From positions 180,001 to 244,000 of the forward strand of contig JACCIC010000218.1 of the NCBI GenBank assembly GCA_018907035.1: 64,000 bases of DNA. The letters run 5' to 3'. The notes under the pieces are model-generated. The model was given only the letters and a program-made list of their open reading frames with translations, was not told where the DNA came from and did not search any database. The position numbers and the translations under genes were made by a program. Source of the stretch: Sycobia sp. Sy_11 (taxonomy: Eukaryota > Arthropoda > Insecta > Hymenoptera > Epichrysomallidae). The number at the start of each line of letters is the position of its first letter. The first letter of the stretch is position 1. Shown here piece after piece: positions 1 through 14,400 of the stretch.

Positions 1-718
1 ACTATGAGTCCTCTATAATTGTAACGATTTCTTGAACAGACGATATAAATTGTCTTCCTCATAAATGATGACAAAAAGTCGTCAAATTATAAGTACGTTT
101 TATTTGAACTATGAAAATCTTGATCTTAAGAGTATTGTTAAGTTAACGTTTCAAGCAAAGAATATACGGAGTTTATGTCGATTTCATTATACAAAGCTCT
201 AGCTTGCCATAATGGTCACGCGTACTCACATATAGATTAGGATTCATTGCAGTTAAAGTTAAAGTTCTTAGCTTGAATTTATAAGCATAGTTCAAAAGCA
301 TTTATTGATTTACAGAAAGATTTTTGAAATATATTGTTTGAAAAAAAGAACAGTAAATTTCCCATAATTTTATAGACTAAGGAAAAACATATTATGTGAA
401 CGTTTGATGTTCAACCAAATATTATGACAATCATTGCATTATGCTTTAGAAGTATTCGTATTTACGTACTTGAAAGTATATAGCTCAATAACTTTTGAGA
501 AAAATTTAATGTACATAAACATTAACAAAAGTTAATGTACAAACAAGCTAAAGAACATTTCCATCCTATCATTTATTGAACATGAAATATTCGACTTAAT
601 TTATTTTCATAAGTTACGTGTATATATATATATATTCTATACTATATAGTTCACCGTGAATAATTTGTTAATAACTCAATTTCATCCCGATCTGTTCTTG
701 GGGGAAAAAATCGTCCAG
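1..718. other. Intron left of the first visible exon
   Basis: AT-rich with a short TA run near 620-635. I see no exon or repeat of note. Confidence 0.6.
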
Positions 719-926
719 GTGGCCTCGACTCGACCGACGGCGGCGACTCGACCGGCGACAGCGACGAGCAGATCTACTGGCTGAGACCCAAGCTACGATC
801 GTCTCCGGTGCAGGGAGGGGACACGGGCTCCGGTGGCCCTGGCCAGTCCAACGACAAGGGCTGGCTGAACAAGAAGCTCAAGCCGAAAGTCACCTTCAAC
901 GACCTGCCTAGTACGTCTAGCTCGCG
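719..926 (+). CDS. Exon of the unnamed gene (1st in window)
   Basis: Acceptor TCGTCCAG before 719 and donor CG|GTAACT after 926. The exon has 2 bases of a split codon, 68 codons, then 2 bases. It carries Asp/Ser-rich sequence, then DEQIYWLRPK, then KKLKPKVTFNDLP. Read on without splicing it stops at TAA one base past the donor, so a donor must be used before that. An alternative donor, CCTA|GTACGT after 910, is also in frame if the next exon starts at 3397. The acceptor is preceded by a purine-rich run, which is weak. Confidence 0.7.
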
Positions 927-1463
927 GTAACTACTCCTACTCCCTCCTTTCTTGGTGTCGTTGTGTTGTCGTTAAGCAGTTGCTGCGCTGCCTCTTCCTC
1001 CCTCACCCCCTTCCAAACACCTATCTGGTATGAACTCCCGTTATTAACTCGCACGAGCCTCTGCACTGCTGCTTATTCGTTTAATTATTTTTTGTTCTGT
1101 TAATTTTAACACGAAACGCGTGACGTGTGCAACAACAGTGTTTAGTTGATTTTCATTAAGCGATGCGATGCAGTATTGTTCTGACAACTTGGACAACCTA
1201 TATGTTTATATATGTCTAGTCTCGCTGTTTGTAAGAGAATTAGATTTGCGTCTTTGTTTTTTAACATCTGCTCATTGTAACGAGTAGTAATTTAATCATT
1301 TATGCGTGAATTATATTATATCTTTAAAAAATGTACAATTGGAAATGTCACATGTGCAAAGCAATAATGGTTTACTACTAAAGATGCTCGTTATGAAAGA
1401 AAGTTGGGATAACTCATGGTATAGTGAATGTATTGCTATCTCTGTCTTAGTATAAATAACTTC

Positions 1464-1511
<48 letters not shown>

Positions 1512-4500
1512 ATATTTACATACAATGTCAGCAGGATTGACAAAGCTTTAGATCGATCTAGTTTAACTTGTGTAAATACAATTCGGAGCTTGCAAATCTC
1601 TGACAATATGAGAATTATTTGGTCGTCAATTCACAACGCTATAGGATTCAAAATTAGAGCCCTAAAAACCTCACTGATATTGTTACAGTGAAACAGAATA
1701 GTGGACAGCTCCATAACAATTCCAAATTTTTTCACATAATATCTTTTAGTTTATTTTTAGTTCACTATTCGAAAAGGCTGGTACATCATATTATCTTTTT
1801 AGTGAAAAACACGTACGCAACTAATCCACGAAATTGCATCTTATAACTATTGATAACTATGTTAAGAATATAATAATTCACATTTTATAGTAAATTTTGT
1901 AGCTAAATTATTTTTTAAAAACGATAGTAGTAGTACAGTTACGTTGATGAATGTTTTCACTGTCTAACGAGCACACATAATCATTAATATTAGAACTGAA
2001 TATGTAAATTTATTCAAGAAGTAGTTCGCTCATTACATGAGCAAAGAGAGAATGCACTAGATTTATTTATTTATTTATATATTTATTTATTTTTTGATTG
2101 TTTCTTTACACACCACATCAACACAATTTGTAAAACATCCGCTATTTCTTGCAATCAAAACCGCATTAATCCTCACATCCACTAACGCTGCCAGAATGTA
2201 TTATATCTAGGATTAGACCAGACGTGTACACGTACATTAACGATCCCGTTTACACGTATATAGTTTTCTGTCCGTGTGTGTATGCGTGCGCCTATATTAC
2301 CTGTATTATATACACGAGCGAAACGTTGCGCGTGGTTGGATACATCTTTCCCCTCCCTCCCGCCCCTCATTCCTCACCATAACTCACTTCGACTAACTTT
2401 CCGAGCCATTATCGCGGGGCTGGTGCTCGCGAGGCTCTTTCTCTTCGTCCCTCCTTGGACTAATATGCAACGACCAAATCGAATTTCTCATTCAAACCGA
2501 TTTCCAATCTACCTCGTTGCCTCTCAACCTCCCCTGAACCTGCATCGTCCAAACTTATTCCACATATATGTATAATATTTCATCATCATCGGCTGCGCCA
2601 TTCGCTTTCAGGTTTAATTAATATTATACATTTTTTTCGCTCTGTCCTCGTCTGCTGCCTCTAACTTCCTTAGTATTACATTTTATGTGTTACAATTGAA
2701 TTTATTTAATGTATTCCTTTCCCAGTTTGTATATGTTAACATTTCTTAGTGCGTTAATTCCATTCATTTCATAACTAATCACTGTTTAGTTTATAAATTT
2801 TTTTTCATTGTAGAAATTATCAATAAAATAAAATATTCGTCCAGAAACGAACGGTTGATTTCATTTTTTTAAATATAAATTTACTATATTAACCAATATA
2901 GGTACCTTCATCTATATAAAATTGTATCATAAATTTTTAATTAAACTGTTAATATTATATATGGTGATTATTAAAATATAGATAAGTATTAATATTCAAT
3001 TTGACATTGTTTATTTAACGTAATTTAACAGTAAAAAACCAGATTTGTATCTATAGTATTCGAAGAATGAAAAATCTAACAATTCATTACTTCGCTTCTA
3101 ATAAAAAAATAAACATAATATAATTTGAAATGTTATTGTAAACGCTAATTATTTTAAAGTAAAAGAAAACAACACGTTATATAATTTTTACATCCTACAC
3201 ATAATATGATAGCATTGACAGAATTTGATTTCCAAAATTCCATCGAGGCCGTAATATAAATAGATTTTCGCTCGCGTGGATACGGAATTACAGACACGCC
3301 AATAATTCGTTCTGGATCGACGCGCTGTGGGAAAAAGCGAACCGTTTTACATTAACGATCTGATCCGCTTTGATGTTTATAGTAATAAGGGAAAAGGCAG
3401 ACGAGGCATCGCCGACGGCGGGCCCGAGGACGACGGCGATTACGCGACGCTACGCGAACTACCCCTAGTCACCGCCCACGATCTCGCCGACGACTCCACC
3501 TCCGAGGAGAACAAGGTAAGATACATTCGGGGAGTTTATTTTTCTCCGTATTTTGATCATTTCTGAGATATAGGCATATTGGTGATTTCGTTTTCTTCGT
3601 TTCTTTTTTGTTCTTTTCTGTTTGTTTTTTATTTCAATCATTTTGCAACGATAACAAATTATAATTCGCTTTGCAACGATGGTTATGGAGAAAGAGTATT
3701 TATTTGGATACTTGTTCTTATTGCTTTAAAAGAAATTTTCTAGAATAGCAATGGGAATTGCTAGAATTTGATTGAGACAATATTTTAAACAAATATAACT
3801 AAATGTATATCTACTTCTTATGTATTGCATCATATTGTATTTCAAATTAAGGCAATCGTTGCAAAGTGAAATAACTGTATATACAACTTTCGACAAATGA
3901 TTGTTAATTTAATTCGAAGCTTTATTTTTTCATTCCATTTATATTTAATTTGATTTCTCTGCCTTGTTTGTAAACAAAAAAAAAACCTATGAACGATATA
4001 CGAGTGATAATATTTGAATTGTGCGCGAATAAATTAATATCTATCTAATTTTATGCCATACGTAATATTAAAATATTTGTCGAGATCTTTTATATCTTTC
4101 GTCAGCCGCAAGCATATTTATATAATGTATGAAGTGCTTCTTAATATCGTAGTAACTTATTATTATTATTTTTTTTCTCTCTTATTTTTCTTCTGTCGGC
4201 TCTCTAGCAGTGGGGAAGATGGCTGTCGTCACATAGGGACGAAATTACAAATTTCACGGATGTAAGAGGAGCACGCTTCTGTTTTTTCTCAATGATTTTT
4301 CGTTTATCGGCTTCTTAGCGCTTACTGGTGCATTATTGTTTTTGGTATTTACTTGGCTAACAAATGCGCTTTAGTACAATCATCCATATAGCTAGTAAAA
4401 TTACGTTAACCGCCATAAAATTATATCTGTTTAGTACATTGTTATAGGAACAAAAAAAAAAAAACTAATTAATACCTAATTTTAATCTAGCTACAGTATT

Positions 4501-5344
4501 GGATATAGCAGCGATACGTTGATTATGAAATTATTTCCACTTCTTTTGTTTTGCAGTTATATTTAATTTCTTTTTTCCATTAATTATCAACAATTCAACG
4601 CTCTGCATCTTCGCCGCTATTTCAGTACGATAGTTGTAGCATTAAATATGTCCAATCATCGCAAGCATTAGTTCATCGTAGTTATATGGATTATTAAGAA
4701 TTGTGTTTTGGAAATCATCGTATGCTTGGCCATTTTCTAACATTATCTTAACATTAACGTAGATGATCACTCATGAATTAACAAAATCGTCAAACTTCAT
4801 TAAAAACTAATTCAATCATTGATTTATTTTAATTACATGATAAAAAAGGACATTGAATTTAATGTATATACTGGAATTCGCTTTCAGTATACATGCGCCA
4901 TTACATTTAATTATTTTTAGATTACATTTCAAGGTACAATACTGTGAAATTTATAGTTCGTGATATGAAGTTATGCTAATTAAGTATTATTTTTGTTTTT
5001 AATAAACAGTATATATTAATTAATCTGTTGAATTATTTAATGTAAGTACTGTGTTTTAATTTACGAAGTCGGATTTTACGATTCACATTAAATTTAATGT
5101 CTTTTTTAACACTGTGTATTAATTTATTAGAATGTAAGATTTATTTTTCTAACCATATTTCACTTAGTGTTTCATTAAATATTAAAATGCTGTCTTGCAC
5201 AAATAATCACCGAATAGAATTTATAAAATAGGACATATCCATCACTTTAAAATACGATGTACTTAGATAATTATAAATTGATATAGTTTTTAGGATATTT
5301 TTCTCAATAAATCTTTTCATCGAGAGAAAGGCAAACAATTCTAA

Positions 5345-5398
<54 letters not shown>

Positions 5399-8300
5399 AT
5401 ATACATATACATATATTATGGATTTTTTTATAAATTTTGATACGGATGTAATTCATTGACGCGTAACTATTTCCACGTGAATGTATGACTATTGTATAAT
5501 GGAAAATAATGACAAGAATACTGACGTTTACTGAATTGATAATATCTACAAAGAATAAGAAGCACCTGCTCATTTCATATAATTCATAATATTGAAAGTG
5601 AAAGATGGTACGAACTAGTAAGGCTTATCGCAATGACTTGACTTTTCAAAGTAATAAAATACTTCTTCTTTGTCATTTCGACCGTCAACTGACTTTCTAC
5701 CTATATTCAGTATTGAAATTCAAGCTTATCTTCAATTAATTCATTTGAAGTTCATTGCTAATGTATTTCTGGTATAAACGTGATTTTAAGAAAAAGGAGA
5801 ACATGCAATTTCTTCTACTATTTTGCTATCAAATGACGCTTAAATTTCAGATATAGTTCATTATTCATGCCACGTCAGTTTTCTCATTCAAAATCATAAA
5901 TCCATTTTTCCAATAAAAAAATTTATTTTTACTATGTTATTCTATTTTAATATTACATTGATATTGACTCGAATCTGATGTTAAGAAATTCTTGATAAAG
6001 TAAATAACTGACTTTCCATCAGTGTAATAATTAGCGTCTCATATTATTCTATGATCTTAAATAGTAGGAATAAAAGTGTATAGTTGCTTGTCAATGGTCA
6101 TTCTTTTATCAGAAAGATAATTTGACGGCTATGAAATTCCATAATGAGTGACAATGATATATTCAGTGATAAATTTTTTTTTGTCAAATCATTTATGCAT
6201 CGCGTGTAATATTTATTCACCTACTTTTCTCGATGCTCTCACGGAACAGTCATTTCTTTTTTTATTACATCCATCATTTATAAACTATGTAAATTAATAC
6301 ACGAACATATCTCTGGGTACTAAAAAAAAGGTGTTTTCCTTTCTCTGGCCTTTATCTCTTTCTTCATCTCTTTCTCTATATCCCAATCTCGCGCCAAACG
6401 ACAAACACATACTAACAATCTGTAAACACGAACGCGCGCTCTTCCTCGCCTACCCTGCAGCTGCTGGAGTGCGTGAACGACGACCAGGTGACGTACTACG
6501 CGAGCGGCAACCGCGACCTTCAGCCGTCGGAGGGCGAGCCGTCGCCCCCGATGCTCAGCCCGTCGACGGACTCGCTGCCGGACCCGCCGCCCCCGCATCT
6601 CCACGTCGAGGCCGCCCCGCCGCCGCCGCCGCCGCCGTCGTCGTCTTCGTCGTCGTGCGGCGGCGGCAGCGGGGCCGCGGGCCACGCGGACATGCTGCCG
6701 CTGCCGCTGCCGCCGCCGACGCCGACATCGGGGCTGGCGCACCAGGAGACGGGCCTGCAGCTCGGGCTGTCCGCCGCGGGCTCTCAGGTATAATGACCTT
6801 TGTACTGCTCTCAGAACGGATCTGGAGATTATCGGCCTCGCTCGGATTTAGATGTATATTTATATACAACCTTATACACGATTTACAGCAAATATGCCGG
6901 TGGTCCTAAAGTTATAAAATATATTTATGCGGGACCATGGAAGTCATAATATTCGAGCCAGAACCTTGTGAATTTTTGATAATTTCATAATGCGAAAATT
7001 GTGTCGGAAAATTTTACAAAAGAACTGCACTGTCCCATTTCATTGTATAATTGGGTCGTTATTAATATTATTGAAAGTGATATAAGTTCGCCTTTAAGGG
7101 AAATTCCATTTATTAGATTAGATTGAATGCGTATTTTTTAAAAAATAAGCAAAAATTATATAATTAATTAATCTTTCTCAATATTTGAATATGAATTTAA
7201 TGTATTTTATTGATTTTTATCGATATTGAATATATGTATTCTATTTGAATATATGATACTATGTATTCAAATAAGCAATAATTCTAATCCTTTACAATAT
7301 CAAAAAACATACAAAATTGAACTTGTGACTTTCAATAATAGCGATTTGATTATTCACAAGAAAAAATATACATGTATATTCATACACATATTAAAAATCA
7401 CAATTTTTTGTAAAATAAATTTATGAAATATTCATTCTTTTCTTTAAGGCCACAAAAGGAAAAATTAACTTTGCTTATTAAAGGTGAAAGTAGAAATTTC
7501 ATGCATATTAAATTATATTAAATTATATAATATTGTTGCATCTTGGTGGTGGAGATATTCTTAAATAGCTTCTTGTATTAAAAAAAAGTCTTGTTCTACT
7601 ATGTACTTTACTAACTATGTCAATAATTCAAGTGTCCGATTAAAATAATGTTCTCATGATAAAAGCAAAAAATAATTTATGCATATTAAATATTTTATGA
7701 TGGATACATTAGTCTAAGATTTTTAAAATGTCTATGATTCAATAAGATTTAACAATTTTTTTCGATAGTAGAATGTACATAAATTAAGTCTATAATTTTA
7801 TGGAAGTAGTAAAGATTTTAATTTATTCATTCTTAAAAAGTGATTATTCAAAACACAACAGAATACTTTACACATAAAATAATTAATATGTATTAAATTA
7901 ATAAATATAATTGGATAAATATTTTATTTGAACGAATGTTTGGTCGAAGAATATTATCTATACAAAGCAAGTAACTCAGATTGCCGGCAAAATGAATCCT
8001 CCAAACTTTTACCACTTAAAACTGTTCCATTCAGAAGATATGGTACTTTCTTATTTAAAATTAATACTCTAATTACAAAATCTCTAATTTGTGAAGTATG
8101 ATTTAAAAAATAAAATAAAATATTTTAAGCAATAAGTTGATTCTGGACGATTAAAATAATGCCGATCGAATTATAGGAAGATATTCAGATATTAATACAC
8201 AATGACCATAATGTCTTGCTTCTGCCGATGCGTGAAAATCTCTCAACAGTGAGAACGACAATAATTATGAATTTTCTTGTGAATCATTGTAATTATGAAT

Positions 8301-11300
8301 TCATAATAATAATTGTGAATTTCCGACTATAGATCCATTAGAACTGCAAGTTTACTTGATCCGTTATTTTTTCTTCGAATCTGGTGTGAAATATACTAAA
8401 AGTGCTTTCGGTAAATATCAATTTCAATTGGAGCCGAAGTTCTGTATTTATAAATACGAAAGTACCACATCTTACCAACAGGCGATGATTATGTGATAAA
8501 ACTTAAAAGGACCGATTTTCGATGTAATCGGTGTTACTTTGCTCTTTCTGGACCAAATTGGTCACCCAAATATCGTGAATCGCAATGGTTTATTATTCGA
8601 AAGTATTGATCTTTGTCACCTAGACTGGAGTTAAGAAAATATTATCCAATCATATCTAGCAGATTAAGAATTAAAGTCCTACAATTCTGTCTAACTAAAA
8701 ATCATCTTGCATCGTCAATTAACAAAAAATCAGCTATCCAACGGCCAGACTCCTCGCTGCCTGCGCCGAGCCGACTCCGGCATGCCGCACGACGAGCTGA
8801 CGCCCCGCTCGGACTCCTCGCACTCGCCGCCCCTCGACGTGACCAACGGCTCGACCAACGGCCACTACAGCGCGAGCAGCACCAGCGAGACCTCGTCGAG
8901 CGGCGTCCACAGCAACGCGAGCAACTCGAGCTCCCAGCGCCGCGCCACCAGCGTCGAGGACCTGACGAACGAGCCGCGCGAGGAGCCCCCCTGGCGCAGC
9001 TGCTCGCTCCAGCGCGGCATCCAGCCGCCCACGGCGAGCGTCGTCGTCGCCGCCAGCGCGAACAGCGGCTGCATGAACGGGGTGGGCCTGGTCGGCGGGA
9101 TCGGCGCCAAGTTCCCCGGCAACAATCCGGGCCGCGTGATCGCCAACCCCTCGGCGAATTACGCGGCCAACCAGTACGTGAATCACGCGCCGATCTACAA
9201 CGGGACGGCCGCGGAGCAGCTCGTTGTGCCGGGCGGCTGTCATCAGGCCGTCATACTCGAGAATCCGAACGAGGCGACGGTCGTCATCAGGCGCAAGACG
9301 CCGAGGCCCAAGCTCCAGGAGCCGCCGAGCCTCAACGAGGAGCCGTTCGGCAGGTCGACCAACATGAGGATGACCTCGTTCACGGAGAGCAACGATCTGA
9401 GATCGATACAGGCCTCGTCGGCGACGCTGCCCCATTATCCCACCCAGCCGGTGGTCACCTATCCGCACTGCTCCACGATGCCGCTACCGCACGCCTCGAG
9501 TCACAGCGCCGGCGCGATGGGCGGCACGAGCATGAGCGGATCGAGCGGCAGCTGCGGCTCCGTGCCTCGGCACCCGGGTATGTTTTATGCAGGTGTTTAT
9601 ACATAGTATTGACGATCCTATCGAAGAGCAAATGGGAAAACATTCGTGAAATCAGCGCCATAGTTTCGTCAGAAATCGATCTTTTCGATATATACAATTT
9701 GTGATATAATGTCACTGATGTAAAAGATTATCGTTGTCCATAGAGGAGTGGAGTCATTTTTTCAAATAGATTTTTTTAACCAAGTAAAATGGCTCATTAA
9801 TATATAGTAATAATAATAATTATGATAATAATAACAATAATAATAATAACAATGCATTCATTATAAGATTGACCGGCCGCTGAATGAAAGATCCAGTGAA
9901 CTTATTACCAACACGTCTATAGATATTTGGCCAATTGTGAAAAACGATGACAAATCTTTTTCACATATACAAGACTAATTACTATTAATTATATATATCT
10001 CAGATCTCAAATCAAATATTTCAACAATTCTTATTATCTTAAATCGACGAACTAAAGAACAGACAGATCTAAAAATTCTAATTCGAGAAAACCTAGACAA
10101 TTAAACTCCTACGAAGTTTCAAGTTTATAGATTTGAGCATTATGCATTTTGGATTTATGTAAATGAGTTTATGTTAAGCAATCCATGCACGAATTTCAAA
10201 AAGTACGAAAGCAGGGGAAACTTCTTACATAAACATTGTACGGTTTCGAAGAAGATAACTTTTATTGTCTATATTCATTATTTTGCTATCCAGGATCAGA
10301 GTCATTTGAATGTTAAATATGTTTTTTTTTCAAATGAAAATCACTATTTTTGACCTTGAATTCTGAGATATATAAGATAACGGAAGTATTACGGAAAAAA
10401 CGATCAAATGGATCTATATTGAAAAATATACACTCTTATAGTCACACACGCTAATAATATTTCCACCTCCCATAACTTTTGAGACATTCGAGTGGATGAT
10501 TTAAAATAGGACAATCCTAACAGACTTTCACATATTTAAAGCCCAGAAATCTCAAGCCGATAAATTCACGTTCACCAGCCACAAATGTGGATATTTCAAG
10601 TCCACTTTTTTTCTAAACTCATATATTCAAAGCCCATAAAATCCTATAACAGTCTATCTTATATTCATCTCAAATCAAAAAAATTCGCTATCGATTTTTT
10701 AGTTTCAAAATATGTTGAATTAACTCTTGTGGACTTGACTTTCATCTCTTGAAGGTTGTGCGAAACATGTGAAAAATGGATTTAACTACTCTTTACAAAT
10801 GTCTGAAAATCCGAACAGACTGAAACTATATAGGTCAGGTTACCAGTGGTAAATTTGTGTTTTTTTTTTCAATTTGAAGATCCGTCATTATCACCAGTTC
10901 ATCCAATCGTTACGAAATATATAAATACAAAATACATAGATAAGATTAAATGAAGATTCTGTATGATTAATCCTCGGTGTCCATTATTTCAGGTAACGCG
11001 GTACCGGGCCAACAGTCGCCGCCGGTCCACGGCACCGTTCCAAGCCACACGACCCTACCCTCCCATCACAACGGCGTACGTCTGATGCTGCACGGCGGCC
11101 CGAATCCATTCGTCAAGCGCTTCCCACCGCTGCAGCAGCACCAGCAGCAACAGCAGCAGGTCATCGGCGCGGTCACGCACACGGGCGTGGCGAACCAGGG
11201 CTGGGCCGGCATTTTGCCCGGTGGCTCCGGCAGCGGCGTCGGCGGCCACCTGCACCATCAGCAGCACCACACCTTCTCCCAGGCGGCGCTGATTAATGGC

Positions 11301-11489
11301 AAGCTCGCGCCCAACAGTACCCCGGTTCACCAGCAGCAGCACCAGCAGCAGCACCAGCAGCTCCATCAGGGCATCAACGGCATCAACGGCATCAACGGCA
11401 TCAACGGGACCGGCAGGCAGTCCGACCGGGACTCGGCCAACTTCTCGATGGCGAGCAGCGGTGACTCCGACACCTGCCTGCCGCACTGA
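719..11489 (+). CDS. C-terminal exons of a large low-complexity protein, unnamed
   Basis: Five coding exons join in frame: 719-926, 3383-3515, 6461-6787, 8734-9577 and 10993-11489, ending in TGA. The 5' part lies left of the window. The joined product is about 668 residues and has no domain I can recognise. It is rich in Ser, Pro, Gly, Gln and His, with poly-Pro, poly-Ser, poly-Gln and a GIN repeat. Junction phases agree (2, 0, 0, 1). Exons are strongly GC-rich and introns AT-rich. Such tails are common as cytoplasmic regions of neuronal adhesion receptors or scaffold proteins; that is inference and I do not assign a family. No transmembrane segment or signal peptide is visible in this part. 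The ends in VTFNDLP, DEQIYWLRPK and VTYYASGNRDL look like short conserved motifs within disordered sequence and would be the best handles for a search. Confidence 0.85.
927..3382 (+). other. Intron with microsatellite and a GC-richer patch
   Basis: Holds a (TA)n tract at 1,467-1,509. A GC-richer patch at about 2,260-2,560 with pyrimidine-rich runs encodes nothing I recognise. It could be a conserved regulatory element. Confidence 0.6.
3383..3515 (+). CDS. Exon of the unnamed gene (2nd in window)
   Basis: Acceptor GATGTTTATAG and donor AACAAG|GTAAGA, a near-consensus site. 133 bp, entering with one base and leaving in phase 0. Encodes an acidic stretch with DGDYATLRELPLV and ADDSTSEENK. An alternative acceptor at 3396/3397 fits the alternative donor of the previous exon. 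Confidence 0.75.
3516..6460 (+). other. Intron with long (TA)n tract
   Basis: AT-rich; (TA)n at 5,347-5,396. No coding signal seen. Confidence 0.65.
6461..6787 (+). CDS. Exon of the unnamed gene (3rd in window)
   Basis: Acceptor CTACCCTGCAG with a good pyrimidine tract; donor TCTCAG|GTATAA. 327 bp, 109 codons, phase 0 at both ends. Opens with LLECVNDDQVTYYASGNRDL, then Pro-rich sequence, then runs of eight Pro and six Ser and a Gly run. The (CCG)n and (TCG)n codon runs make this one of the most GC-rich pieces of the window, and long open frames in other frames here are shadows. Confidence 0.85.
6788..8733 (+). other. Intron, no further content seen
   Basis: AT-rich throughout; the only open frames are short and lack splice context. 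Confidence 0.65.
8734..9577 (+). CDS. Exon of the unnamed gene (4th in window)
   Basis: Acceptor AAAAAATCAG before 8734 and donor CACCCGG|GTATGT after 9577; 844 bp, phase 0 in, phase 1 out. Encodes about 281 residues of Ser/Thr/Asn-rich sequence, including SDSSHSPPLDVTNG, RRATSVEDLTNEP, EATVVIRRKTPRPKLQEPP and FGRSTNMRMTSFTESNDL. RRATSVED and RKTPRP look like kinase or 14-3-3 type sites, which is only inference from the motifs. Confidence 0.88.
9578..10992 (+). other. Intron before the terminal exon
   Basis: AT-rich; a short run of TAA/AAT repeats near 9,803-9,853. Nothing else recognised. Confidence 0.65.
10993..11489 (+). CDS. Terminal coding exon of the unnamed gene
   Basis: Acceptor CCATTATTTCAG before 10993; two bases complete a Gly codon, then 164 codons and a TGA ending at 11489. 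Contains QHQQQQQQ, QQQHQQQHQQ, and four GIN units made by a 9-bp perfect repeat (about 11,370-11,407). The product ends in SSGDSDTCLPH. The last four residues do not match a standard class I PDZ ligand. Confidence 0.88.
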
Positions 11490-14400
11490 ATGCCACGAGA
11501 GGGACGTCCCTTCCGAACCGGATGCGGAATCCGTGTCTCGCTCGAACTTTGAAACAGGCCATTGTCTGTGGATCGGCTGGGACGTGGTGGAGGGATGGGG
11601 GAATAATGTAGTGCGAAACTATTCTGTGTGCGCCGCCGCGAATTGAAATTAGATAATTCTATATTATTGCCCCCGTTTCACCCCACATCGCCCACGTGGT
11701 TGGGAAAGTGTACTGACTTTGCATTGTGGATAAATGGAGCACTGTGCTCGCGTGACGATTGATTGTTTCCAAAAAAAAACTAAGGTAAAGAAAGAAAAGG
11801 ACGTCTTGTGCGCGTGTATGAAAGAGAGATTGTGTGAAGAAAATTTAGGATACGAAATTCGATTCTCAACTTTAAGTATGGAATACGTACAGTGAAACTG
11901 TAAATTATAGAATTGAGAAGATATCGAATTAATTAGTAATGATAATGTTAGAAAGCTCACAAAACTTATAAATGTGACTTTAATATTGTTTATTTTTATT
12001 CATTCTATAAATTATCGATTTACTTTTTGTATAAAATTCACACTAAAGCAATGAATTCTATACTCTTTTTCGTTATTAATGTATAAAATTATGTTTATAA
12101 ATTGTATAAATATTTTTATAAGTGTTTGTTTAGAACTATGCAATTTTTATTATACAATCTACAGCTATACAAAGCTGAAATAATCTACTACTATCGACAT
12201 CTTCTGCCGCTTTTATTAAACAAAAAAAAAGTATATTTCACACTTTACGCTGAAATTATTTGAATTTCATAAAAAAAAAAAATTCATCAATGCATTATGA
12301 TGTCAATATAATAATAAAATAATAATAATTATATTGAGAAGATCGTAAATTACGATTTTTGCTATTAATAAACTTGGGGCTATGATTATATATCATCACT
12401 GTTAAAAAGAAAACTGGGCATTTTTCAAAACTCAGTAAAAAATAATAAAAATAACAATAAAAAAGAGTATTCGAGGCAGTGTACGCTATTTTAAAATCAT
12501 GTTTTGTTTTTGTAAATTTATACTTGTTAGTAAATTTTAACAAATGTATCGATGTATACACAATCGATTAATCCAGAACAAAGGATTATGTTTCATTTTT
12601 TAAATAATACCGTTTTCGAACAATGTTCAGTTTTGATCGTGAAAATCTTTTTCGTTTATTATTTAAGTGTTCCGTTACGATTTAGTTTCAAACATCGGAT
12701 TGTTCTATGTAAAAATTTAAGATTCTAAATCTAAATTTTAACTGTTAAATATAAATAATCGATGTAATAACATTTAACGAAAAACAAGCGAGAAAGCGAA
12801 AAAGCAACTTCTCTTTATAAAAGCTATACTATAATTACAAGTTCGAGAAAGAAACAGAGAGATAGACGACAGTTGCGCTTTTGTGACAATTGTAGAATTT
12901 TCGAAAATTTAAGCTTTTTCACGCGGTGTATAAAAATTTCATGAATCTCTTTCGCAAAATCTATGTTCGAATTCTATATGTAAGTGTTCATGTGAAAGCC
13001 GATATACTCGTCTATATTACATCGAGTTTGAATCGGACGATAAATTTTAGCCTCGACGAGTTCGCTCAAATACGTATTGAATTTTGAAATATATTTCCAG
13101 GCCGTAAGCCTCCCCGGTTTTCCAGTGACTCGCGCGGCGCATTCGATCGAAACGAGGATTTGAGACTTTTTTCGTTGTTGTAAATTTAAGCAATTCTTAT
13201 TCAAAAGGAAAAAAAAGACTTATACGAATAAAGGAAGAAATGAAAAACGAGCACATATCGTAGTCGCGTTCGAAAAGTGGGAACTTTTCCCTTCTTTTGT
13301 CGAGATGCAATACTTATATATATGGATCTAACATATCCTCTGGTCACTTTTGTGATTCAAAAATTTCTCCCTCTCGCGCAAGACCTAAAAGGACAAGTAT
13401 CGACGACTCGTTGAAAGCCTCGGTGATCTGAAATAAATTATTATGCCATTGTTATATTCAAGTAATCTCTACATAATCTATATTTATATCACAATGAATG
13501 AAAGGAAAAAAGCATAATGTAAAGCAGGAAATACGCCCCATTTGTCTATATAGCGAAAACGAGAGATGTAAGTATGAGGAATGAAAGAAAAGATTTTTAA
13601 AATTATAATGATCATAATGCAATCATTATCGCTCTCTTATTAAGGTTCGTGCATAGTAAAATATGACATATATGGGACACTTGTCGTGGCTCCTGAAACG
13701 AATACTTTTTGTTCATTCATCTTCCTACTGTTCATTTTTCATTATGTTTTATATTGTCTCTTGCCAGACTTCTATACAAATTAAATGCATAATATGTACG
13801 TATAATAGAGAGTCGTCTTGTGAGCTACTACTAATTATAACTGAAAATATATAGATGAAAGATGAAAGAAACTATTGAGTTCGTTGGTAAGACCTTTGTT
13901 TATAGATTATTGTAGATTGGCAAAAAGCGAACGTTTCGGGTACGATAGTTACAAAAATGTCTGATAGTAAAAGTAGAATAAGATACCAATCGAGTTTTGT
14001 ACGTATAATTAATCGAAAAGTTCTAAAGCTTTTTCTAAATGTGGAGTGTGCATGAGAAAAAGGAAAAGAGAGATACAGATAGGTAGATAGAGAGAAAATG
14101 TGAAAATATAAGTAACCATTGTATATTTCGTTGCGCATAAATTTATAAATACCTCTGTACATTGCCGCGTTGATTAGCAGTTTTAATGGACTTTGTTTCG
14201 AAAAGTTTCTTTAGACTATATTTAAAGTATAATAAAATCTGTATATAATGAATCGTCGTTATCTTTTTACCGCTTTAGGAAGTTGCTGGGGGCATTGGCG
14301 GGAGTATACAATTTGAGGAATAAGACCTATTCAATATATTGTACCTTCTCCGGTAAAAAGATAACTTGCCATGTCTGTGTTCTTGGCATTATGAGTATAT

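Noticed and set aside
6320..6909. Open frames on both strands over the proline-rich exon
   Set aside because: Products of CCG/TCG repeats read in other frames; only the 6,461-6,787 frame fits the splice sites and neighbours.
8613..9704. Long open frames in other frames over the fourth exon of the unnamed gene
   Set aside because: They overlap a GC-rich exon whose true frame fits both splice sites; the others are shadows with Arg/Ala-rich content.
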